The notes beneath the pieces were generated by a model. It was not told the origin of the DNA. It was given only the letters and a program-made list of their open reading frames with translations, and did not search any database. A stretch of 64,000 bases of DNA, from contig NZ_AXVD01000021.1 of assembly GCF_000482385.1 (NCBI RefSeq), forward strand, positions 1 through 64,000. The letters run 5' to 3'. This document shows positions 57,675-64,000 of the stretch, piece by piece (position 1 is the first letter of the stretch; every line of letters begins with the position of its first letter). The translations under genes were made by a program, and so were the position numbers. The stretch comes from Nocardia sp. CNY236 (lineage in GTDB: Bacteria > Actinomycetota > Actinomycetes > Mycobacteriales > Mycobacteriaceae).

Positions 57675-59105
57675 ATGGCCGAAAGCATGATCGATCCCGA
57701 GGACCTCGAGACCTGTCTGCGGGTCTTGGAGCAGGCCGGCACGCTGGACAAAGATCATCCCGACTCGGTCACCGTACAACGTGCGGTCGGGCACATGTTC
57801 AAGCAGCTCAAACGGCGGCGCCGATCGGCCGCCCGATCAGCAGTCGCAGCCGCCGACCGGGCAGTGGTGGCGGCCACCGCAACCGGTTCGCCGAAACGGA
57901 TCGACGACGAGACCGCGGGCATCCCGATCAGTTCGACAGCGACCGGCGCGAGCGCGGGCACGTTGTTGCGTGCACGTCCCTGCTATATCTGCAAACAACG
58001 CTATACCCGAGTCGACGCCTTCTACCATCAGTTGTGCCCGGACTGCGCGGCGCGCAACCACGTCAAACGGGACGCTGGGACAGACCTGACCGGCCGCCGA
58101 GCGCTGCTCACCGGTGGCCGCGCCAAGATCGGCATGTACATCGCTGTGCGACTGCTCAGGGATGGCGCGCACACCACGATCACAACCCGTTTTCCCAATG
58201 ACGCCATCCGGCGATTCACCGCGATGGACGACAGCGCCCAGTGGCTGCACCGGTTGCGCATCGTCGGCATCGACCTGCGCGATCCCGCTCGAGTAGTCGC
58301 GCTGGCCGACGACGTCGCAGCCCAGGGCCCTTTGGACATCCTGATCAACAATGCCGCCCAGACGGTGCGCCGCTCCCCGGACGCCTACAGTGCACTGGTC
58401 GAGGCCGAAGCCGGGCCGCTGCCCGCCGGCACCTTGCCTCGGGTCGTGCGCTTCGGCAAGACCACCCAGGCGCACCCCACTGCGCTGACCGCCTCGCTCT
58501 CCCCTGGGCTGTCGGCCGCCGAAGTCGCCGAACTGGCTCTCGTCGCCGGATCCGCGACGCCGGATCGTGTGTCGCGCGGCATGGCGATCGACGCCGGCGG
58601 TTTGATACCCGATCTCGCGCATACCAACAGCTGGGTCCAGACCGTGGCGGAGGTGGATCCCACCGAACTGCTCGAAGTGCAGTTGTGCAACTCGGTCGCG
58701 CCGTTCATCCTGATATCGCGGCTACGCCCGGCGCTGGCAGCTTCGGCCGCTCGCCGGACCTACATCGTGAACGTGTCCGCCATGGAAGGGCAGTTCGCTC
58801 GTGGCTACAAGGGTCCTGGCCATCCGCACACCAACATGGCCAAGGCGGCGCTGAACATGTTGACTCGCACCAGCGCCCGAGAAATGTTCGATCGCGATCA
58901 CATCCTGATGACCGCAGTCGACACCGGATGGATCACCGACGAACGCCCCCATTACACCAAGGTCCGTCTCGCCGAGGAGGGCTTTCACGCGCCACTGGAC
59001 CTGGTCGACGGGGCCGCGCGAGTATACGACCCGATCGTGCAAGGTGAGAGCGGTATCGATCTTTTCGGCTGCTTCCTCAAGGACTACCAGCCCGCCCCGT
59101 GGTAG
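57675..59105 (+). CDS. SDR-fold oxidoreductase with N-terminal zinc-finger-like region
   Basis: 476 residues (start uncertain; ATG 57630 and 57660 are in frame). The N-terminal about 110 residues are helical and basic (HMFKQLKRRRRSAARSAVAA). A CYICKQRY...LCPDCAARN cluster then gives a four-Cys, zinc-ribbon-like knuckle. The SDR core has RRALLTGGRAKIGMYIAVRL (a variant TGxxxxIG), DILINNAAQTVRR, and YIVNVSAMEGQ...HTNMAKAALNMLTRT, where the Tyr of YxxxK is replaced (TNMAK) with a nearby Tyr upstream. Related zinc-finger SDRs occur in plants and bacteria; the substrate is unknown. Co-directional with the hydrolase, likely a pair. Confidence 0.85.
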   Translation: MAESMIDPEDLETCLRVLEQAGTLDKDHPDSVTVQRAVGHMFKQLKRRRRSAARSAVAAADRAVVAATATGSPKRIDDETAGIPISSTATGASAGTLLRARPCYICKQRYTRVDAFYHQLCPDCAARNHVKRDAGTDLTGRRALLTGGRAKIGMYIAVRLLRDGAHTTITTRFPNDAIRRFTAMDDSAQWLHRLRIVGIDLRDPARVVALADDVAAQGPLDILINNAAQTVRRSPDAYSALVEAEAGPLPAGTLPRVVRFGKTTQAHPTALTASLSPGLSAAEVAELALVAGSATPDRVSRGMAIDAGGLIPDLAHTNSWVQTVAEVDPTELLEVQLCNSVAPFILISRLRPALAASAARRTYIVNVSAMEGQFARGYKGPGHPHTNMAKAALNMLTRTSAREMFDRDHILMTAVDTGWITDERPHYTKVRLAEEGFHAPLDLVDGAARVYDPIVQGESGIDLFGCFLKDYQPAPW

Positions 59106-59161
59106 GCGGCTGCCACACGTACGACGAGATATCACCCGGCGCCGCGCGCTACCCTGGTGAC

Positions 59162-59551
59162 GTGCTCTACCGGCTGCTGGCCGACGCGGTCGCCGCCACG
59201 CATTTCGCCTTCGTGGGCTACGTCGTGGTCGGCGGGTTCGTGTCGTGGCGCCTGCCCCGCACGATCTGGCTGCACGTCCTGGCGGTCTGCTGGGGATCGG
59301 CCAGCATCGTGGTCGGGTTGGATTGCCCGCTCACACATCTGGAGAACTGGGCACACGATCGCGCGGGCGAGGCGCCGCTACCGTCGAGCGGGTTCATCGA
59401 CCACTACATCACCGGTGTGCTCTACCCCGAGCACGCCCTCGGGCTGGCCCGTGCGCTGGCCGCCGCACTGGTGGTGATCTCGTGGATCGGCTGGGCCCGG
59501 CTGCGGCGGCGCGACCGGGTCTGCGGTGCCCAACTCGACGTACCGTCCTGA
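59162..59551 (+). CDS. DUF2784 membrane protein
   Basis: 129 residues with four predicted membrane helices (about 7-27, 34-54, 84-97, 99-113). LLADAVAATHFAFVGYVVVG GFVSWRLP, CPLTHLENWAHDRAGEAPLP and GFIDHYITGVLYPEHAL are the DUF2784 signatures, including conserved His-Leu-Glu-Asn and His-Tyr. The function is unknown. GTG 59162, 56 bp after the SDR. Confidence 0.9.
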   Translation: MLYRLLADAVAATHFAFVGYVVVGGFVSWRLPRTIWLHVLAVCWGSASIVVGLDCPLTHLENWAHDRAGEAPLPSSGFIDHYITGVLYPEHALGLARALAAALVVISWIGWARLRRRDRVCGAQLDVPS

Positions 59552-59699
59552 CCGCACTCGAAGTCGCCAGCCACTGTCGAGTGCGACACCACACGGTATG
59601 CGGCAGTTCACATGTCATCACCATCATGTGTGACACAGTCGCGCAGACAGATCGGTCACACGACGCGACTTCTTCGGTGTAGCAAGTACGCTGAAGCGA

Positions 59700-61040
59700 G
59701 TGAACACGCATGCACGGCTCGTCCACGACTACGAGGCCGGTATCGGTGTCACCGCCTCGACTGTGGCGCCTGGGCCCGATCCTGGTGGCAATCTCGCTGC
59801 GACACTACCGGTTTGGTCGTTGGCTGCCGGGTCGGTTGCGGCGTTGTCGGCCGCGGCGAACCGGATGCGGGCGGTGCGGGGCCTGGACCCGGTGGCCCAT
59901 CGTATCGACCCGAGGCGCATCACCGCGGCGTTCACCAGCGACCGCTTGATCCGCATCGACGGCCAGACGCCCAAGGCCTTCGCCGACCTGTCCGGATTCT
60001 TCCCCACGTTCGATGGATGGGTACGCACCCATGCCAACTATCCGCATCACCGCACCCGGCTGTTCGCCGCCCTCGGCATGCCGGAGTCTGCGCCCGTGGA
60101 TCTCGCCGTAACGCAGATGGCCATGCTTCGCGCCGAGGATCTGGAAAGTCGCGCCGCCGCACACGGCGCTATCGCCGTGCGCGTCCGCACCGAGGCCGAA
60201 TGGGCCGCCAGCCCGCAAGGACGCGCGGCCGCGGAAGGCCCCCCGGTGGCGATCACGCCGCGCTCCGATCGTTGTGAGCCCGGATTGCCCTGGGGTGCGG
60301 CGCCACTGCAACCACTGGCCGGCTACCGCGTGCTGGACCTGACGCGAGTGATCGCAGGACCTGTCGCGACGCGGACGCTGGCGCTGCTCGGCGCCGATGT
60401 GTTGCGGCTCGATCCGCCGCAGTTGCCCGAGATTTCGTGGCAGTATGCCGACACCTGTCAGGGCAAACGGTCCACGCTCGTGGATCTGCGTACCCATCGG
60501 ATCGATGAATTGATCTCCACGGCCGATGTTCTGATCACTGGATACCGCCCAGGCGCGCTGGAACGGGCAGGCGTACACGGCGCGAGTCGTCCTGGCCTGG
60601 TTCACGGGCGAGTGTCTGCGTGGGGAGACACCGGTCCCTGGGGCGGGCGGCGCGGTTTCGACAGCATCGTGCAAGCCGCGTCGGGGATCGCGATCCTGGA
60701 AGGTGCACCCGCTGTCCCCGGGGCCTTGCCGGCACAAGCACTCGACCACGCGTCGGGGTATCTGCTGGCTGCCGGGGTGATCGATGCCCTCGTCGCACGC
60801 AGCGACGACGGCGTGGGGCGGGACGTGCGCGTCGCGCTGGCGCGTACCGCGTCGTGGCTGCTCGACGCGCCGCACCGTACCCCGCAGCACCCCGAGGCCA
60901 CGATGCCGAGCTCGGCGGAGGTGGTCCGGCACGGACGAGTCGTCACCGCCGCGCCGGTCCTGGCGGAGTATCCGGACTACGCGTGGCCGGCGCCGGACTA
61001 CGGCGCGGATCGACCTGCTTGGCCACTGTCCACACACTGA
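59700..61040 (+). CDS. CaiB/BaiF-type CoA transferase (AMACR-like)
   Basis: 446 residues. The C-terminal half carries the family I-III features: PLAGYRVLDLTRVIAGPVAT RTLALLGADVLRLDPP (N-lobe), KRSTLVDLRTHRIDELISTA DVLITGYRPGALERAG, GWGRRGFDSIVQAASGIAIL-like WGGRRGFDSIVQ. The catalytic Asp usual in the KRSLALDL/DLKSPEG region reads LVDLRTH, which retains Asp. The first about 200 residues are an unusual N-terminal region of the same superfamily, as in two-domain racemase-like proteins. It should move CoA between acids or racemise 2-methylacyl-CoA. GTG 59700. Confidence 0.85.
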   Translation: MNTHARLVHDYEAGIGVTASTVAPGPDPGGNLAATLPVWSLAAGSVAALSAAANRMRAVRGLDPVAHRIDPRRITAAFTSDRLIRIDGQTPKAFADLSGFFPTFDGWVRTHANYPHHRTRLFAALGMPESAPVDLAVTQMAMLRAEDLESRAAAHGAIAVRVRTEAEWAASPQGRAAAEGPPVAITPRSDRCEPGLPWGAAPLQPLAGYRVLDLTRVIAGPVATRTLALLGADVLRLDPPQLPEISWQYADTCQGKRSTLVDLRTHRIDELISTADVLITGYRPGALERAGVHGASRPGLVHGRVSAWGDTGPWGGRRGFDSIVQAASGIAILEGAPAVPGALPAQALDHASGYLLAAGVIDALVARSDDGVGRDVRVALARTASWLLDAPHRTPQHPEATMPSSAEVVRHGRVVTAAPVLAEYPDYAWPAPDYGADRPAWPLSTH

Positions 61041-61101
61041 CACACTCCCGCTGGCAACACCCGAGCGCAGTGGGCCTACTCCGGCTCGCTAGTCTCACGC
61101 T

Positions 61102-62154
61102 ATGCGGCAGCGGATCATCATGGATATCGATACCGGTATCGACGATTCCTTCGCTCTGCTGTATGTACTCGCCAGCCCGGAAGCCGAACTCACGGGGATC
61201 GCCGCCACGGCGGGAAACGTGCCGGCAGCGCAAGTGGCGGCGAACAATCTCGGGTGGTTGGAAATCTGCCATGCACCGGAGATCGAGGTTGCGATCGGTG
61301 CGGCCGAGCCACTCGCGGTCCCGCTGCGTACCACCGAAGACACACACGGACCACGAGGCATCGGATACGCCGAACTGCCCACGACCACCCGCCGGCCTTC
61401 GCAGCGCTCGGCGGCGCAGATGTGGGTCGAGCGAGCGCGTGCGCACCCGGGCGAGATCATCGGTCTGTGTACCGGCCCATTGACCAACCTCGCGCTCGCT
61501 GTGCGGACCGAACCCGAACTGCCCCGCCTACTGCAGCGTTTGGTGATCATGGGTGGCGCATTCAACCACCCGGGCAATACGACGCCGACCAACGAGTGGA
61601 ACATACACGTCGACCCGGAGGCCGCCAAAGAAGTCTTCGACGCGTTCAGCACGACACCTGCGCACCTCCGGCCGATCGTGTGCGCGCTGGACATCACCGA
61701 GACCGTCGAGATGCGGCCGGAGCATGTGGCGCGCCTGGCCGTGCGCGCACAGAGTTCTCCGGTGGAACTCGTCTCGTCGGCTATACCGCCCGAAACTCGC
61801 TCGACCACCAGCAACCCGATCGTGCGGTCGCTCACCGATGCCGTGCGGTTCTACTTCGACTTCCACCACAGCTGTAACCAGGGCTATCTCGCACACATGC
61901 ACGATCCGTTCGCGGCCGCTGTGGCGCTGGATCCGTCGCTGGCTCGCACCCGCCCTGCCACAGTGGACGTGGAGTTGACCGGCGCGATCACCCGCGCGAC
62001 CACAGTCGCCGACTGGACGGGCATGTGGGGTCGTGAACCCAACGCCGACATCGTCGTCGGCACCGACCCGGAGCTGGTCCTCGACCGGCTGGTGGCTCGA
62101 GTCGGCGATTTTGCGCGCGCAGCTCACCCGCCCGCGCTCGAGGAGGTCTTGTGA
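61102..62154 (+). CDS. Inosine-uridine-type nucleoside hydrolase
   Basis: 350 residues. IIMDIDTGIDDSFALLYVLA is the DxDxxxDD calcium-binding signature (about 8-16); GIAATAGNVPAAQVAANNLG, TGPLTNLALAVRTEPELPRL, LVIMGGAFNHPGNTTPTNEW NIHVDPEAAKEVF and MHDPFAAAVALDPSLA continue the family pattern. It hydrolyses a ribosyl N- or similar bond. Overlaps the next gene by four bases (GTGA), so the two are translationally coupled, suggesting a joint salvage or catabolic step. Confidence 0.92.
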   Translation: MRQRIIMDIDTGIDDSFALLYVLASPEAELTGIAATAGNVPAAQVAANNLGWLEICHAPEIEVAIGAAEPLAVPLRTTEDTHGPRGIGYAELPTTTRRPSQRSAAQMWVERARAHPGEIIGLCTGPLTNLALAVRTEPELPRLLQRLVIMGGAFNHPGNTTPTNEWNIHVDPEAAKEVFDAFSTTPAHLRPIVCALDITETVEMRPEHVARLAVRAQSSPVELVSSAIPPETRSTTSNPIVRSLTDAVRFYFDFHHSCNQGYLAHMHDPFAAAVALDPSLARTRPATVDVELTGAITRATTVADWTGMWGREPNADIVVGTDPELVLDRLVARVGDFARAAHPPALEEVL

Positions 62155-63080
62155 GCCGTATCGACGACACCGGCTACTTGTCGGCATTCCGCGCCCGGCT
62201 GGGGCTGCCTGGAATCATCGACGTGCATACGCATTTCATGCCCGAACGGGTACTGCGGAAAGTATGGGCCTACTTCGACGCGGCCGGGCCATTGGTCCGC
62301 CCTATGTCGATCACCTATCGCAACGATGAGCAGGTCCGCTTGGACACTGTGCGCGGCTTCGGCGTTCGTGCATTCACTGCACTCGCGTATCCGCACAAGC
62401 CGGACATGGCGGCGTGGCTCAACGAATGGACCGCCGATTTCGCTGCACGCACACCGGATTGCCTCCACACCGCGACGTTCTTCCCCGAGGGACGCGCCGC
62501 CGATGATGTCGCGACGGCCATCGAACGCGGCGCCCGTGTCTTCAAGGCGCATGTTCAGGTCGGCGACTACGACCCGGGTGACCCACTGCTGGACCCGGTC
62601 TGGGGCCTGCTCGAGGACGCGCAGATTCCTGTAGTGATCCACTGCGGTTCGGGTCCTGCACCCGGGACCTATACCGGACCGGAACCGATTGCCCGACTAT
62701 TGCGGCGTTTCCCGCGACTGTCGCTGATCATCGCGCACATGGGTGTGCCCGAATACAGCGCATTCCTCGATCTGGCCGAAAAATCCGCCGAAGTGCGGCT
62801 CGATACCACGATGGTGTGGACCGACTTCACCGAGGCCTACGCCCCCTTCCCGGTGCACGAGCGCAGCAGGCTCCGAGCCCTCGCCGATCGCATCGTGTTC
62901 GGCAGCGACTTCCCCAATATTCCTTACCCGTACGAACATTCGATCCAGGTACTCGAGCACCTCGATCTCGGCGAGGATTGGCTGCGCCAGGTGTGCTATC
63001 GCAATGCGGCGACCCTGTTCGGTGTCGCTGATCCCGCAAGCTCGCTGGGTCGCAGCTCAACGACCGTCGAAGGCTCGTAG
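62151..63080 (+). CDS. Amidohydrolase-2 family metal-dependent hydrolase
   Basis: 309 residues. [17 protein letters not shown] is the HxH metal motif (about 25-27); [30 protein letters not shown] (third His) and [20 protein letters not shown] follow, then [20 protein letters not shown] with the catalytic Asp. This subgroup hydrolyses or decarboxylates ring or aryl carboxylates. Coupled to the nucleoside hydrolase (start GTG 62151). Its 3' end overlaps the convergent meaB by 24 bp. Confidence 0.9.
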   Translation: MSRIDDTGYLSAFRARLGLPGIIDVHTHFMPERVLRKVWAYFDAAGPLVRPMSITYRNDEQVRLDTVRGFGVRAFTALAYPHKPDMAAWLNEWTADFAARTPDCLHTATFFPEGRAADDVATAIERGARVFKAHVQVGDYDPGDPLLDPVWGLLEDAQIPVVIHCGSGPAPGTYTGPEPIARLLRRFPRLSLIIAHMGVPEYSAFLDLAEKSAEVRLDTTMVWTDFTEAYAPFPVHERSRLRALADRIVFGSDFPNIPYPYEHSIQVLEHLDLGEDWLRQVCYRNAATLFGVADPASSLGRSSTTVEGS

Positions 63081-64000
63081 CAGTTCGTCGGCGGCGAGCG
63101 AGGCGGTCAGCGTTCCCTCGCGCACTCGCTGTTCCACGTGCGCGCGAACAGCCTTCACCTCGGGGTTGTTCGCGAGCCGCCGCAGCAATCGATCATGCAC
63201 CATGGCCCACGTCCATTCGACCTGCTGCCGCCGACGCCGATCGGTGAACTCCCCGGCGTCGGTGAGCACGCGACGGTGCTCGAGCACGGTGTCCCAAAAC
63301 CGTTCCAGGCCGATCCCATGCAAACCGCTCATGGTCAGCACCGGCGGACGCCACCGGGCGTCGGGCGGTGTGATCAGGCGCAAAGCGCCGGCGAGATCTC
63401 GGGCCGCGGCCTTGGCTTCGACCTCGTGCTCACCGTCGGCCTTGTTCACCGCCACCACATCGGCGAGTTCCAGCACGCCCTTCTTGATGCCCTGCAGCTG
63501 ATCACCGGTGCGGGCCAAGGTGAGAAAGCAGAACACGTCGACCATGTTCGCCACCGTGACCTCGGACTGTCCCACGCCGACCGTCTCCACCAGAATGACG
63601 TCGTAGCCGGCTGCTTCGAGCAATACGATCGTCTCTCGTGTCGCCGTGGCGACGCCGCCGAGCGTGCCCGCAGTGGGTGACGGGCGAATGTAGGCGTTGC
63701 GCTCGATCGCAAGGCGCGCCATTCGGGTCTTGTCACCGAGGATGGAACCGCCGGTCCGAGTCGATGACGGATCGACGGCCAGCACCGCGACCCGGTGGCC
63801 TTTGCCGATCAAATACATACCGAGCGCATCGATGAAGGTCGACTTGCCTACGCCGGGAACACCGGTGATTCCGACCCGATTCGACGGTGGCTCGGCCGGG
63901 GAACCGCTCGGCTGCGCCGCCAACCGCAGCAACAACTGCTGCGCCAGCGCCCGATGGTCGACCCGGGTCGACTCCACCAGTGTGATCGCACGAGCCAGCG
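63057..64000 (-). CDS. meaB: Methylmalonyl-CoA mutase-associated GTPase MeaB (5' end outside window)
   Basis: At least 314 residues, continuing past base 64000: in-frame [20 protein letters not shown] at the edge is internal MeaB sequence. Walker A is [60 protein letters not shown] (switch II) and [11 protein letters not shown] (NKxD) complete the G3E GTPase set. MeaB guards the adenosylcobalamin of methylmalonyl-CoA mutase. Methylmalonyl-CoA mutase genes are expected just upstream, to the right of the window. Overlaps the convergent amidohydrolase gene by 24 bp. Confidence 0.93.
   Translation of the reverse strand, partial: LARAITLVESTRVDHRALAQQLLLRLAAQPSGSPAEPPSNRVGITGVPGVGKSTFIDALGMYLIGKGHRVAVLAVDPSSTRTGGSILGDKTRMARLAIERNAYIRPSPTAGTLGGVATATRETIVLLEAAGYDVILVETVGVGQSEVTVANMVDVFCFLTLARTGDQLQGIKKGVLELADVVAVNKADGEHEVEAKAAARDLAGALRLITPPDARWRPPVLTMSGLHGIGLERFWDTVLEHRRVLTDAGEFTDRRRRQQVEWTWAMVHDRLLRRLANNPEVKAVRAHVEQRVREGTLTASLAADELLRAFDGR

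Noticed and set aside
56498..58201. Plus-strand open frame of 567 codons overlapping the hydrolase and SDR genes
   Set aside because: Arg/Gly-rich shadow frame; the alternative frames carry recognisable hydrolase and SDR motifs.

Overview
This is high-GC actinobacterial DNA, most likely from Nocardia or a close mycolic-acid relative such as Rhodococcus. The call rests on gene content: a carboxylic acid reductase, a ChoD-type cholesterol oxidase very close to the mycobacterial one, a fused HadA/HadB-type dehydratase, a stand-alone LigC plus primase-polymerase pair, a deazaflavin-dependent nitroreductase, and several DUF397 / DUF5753-HTH / DUF574-type methyltransferase genes. No rRNA, tRNA or CRISPR array was recognised.

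Layout. 1-1.5 kb is debris: the edge of an IS21-family element abuts a 5'-truncated, frameshifted membrane glycosyltransferase. 1.8-6.6 kb carries a DoxX-like protein, two MarR regulators, a VOC-fold protein and two methyltransferases. 6.7-12.1 kb is one very large single-chain acyl-CoA carboxylase. 12.8-16.8 kb has a serine hydrolase, ABC-transporter remnants, a tyrosine recombinase and a methyltransferase. 17.0-20.7 kb is a P450 - short-chain dehydrogenase - TetR group with a clean palindromic operator, facing a divergent ribosomal protein L11 paralogue. 20.9-30.5 kb holds redox and lipid genes: nitroreductase, choD, catalase, a DJ-1-like protein, a YcnI-like copper protein and carboxylic acid reductase.

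30.8-43.5 kb is an accessory zone where DUF5753-HTH regulators, DUF397 proteins and DUF574-type methyltransferases occur again and again. They are interleaved with a CsoR/CstR-like repressor and its operator, an acyl-CoA carboxylase beta subunit, the HadA/HadB fusion, an FkbH-like HAD protein and a DUF2599 lipoprotein. 44.2-51.6 kb has a PucR-type regulator, a CBS-domain protein and then a tightly packed four-gene operon: SufS-like cysteine desulfurase, an unrecognised protein ending in a heavy-metal-binding (HMA) domain, a fold-type III PLP decarboxylase-like enzyme, and a cysteine synthase fused to a rhodanese. I regard that operon as the best candidate for an undescribed pathway. It looks built to move sulfur on or around an amino-acid substrate under metal control.

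51.8-64 kb holds a cold-shock protein, LigC with its primase-polymerase, an acyl-CoA dehydrogenase/TetR operon, a nucleophile-less alpha/beta hydrolase next to a zinc-finger SDR (resembling a split EphD), a CaiB-type CoA transferase, a nucleoside hydrolase translationally coupled to an amidohydrolase, and the C-terminal part of MeaB running off the right edge.

Function and family calls come from reading the translated sequence and remembered family motifs; no database search was run. Starts were moved from the longest reading frame wherever a ribosome-binding site or domain boundary argued for it.
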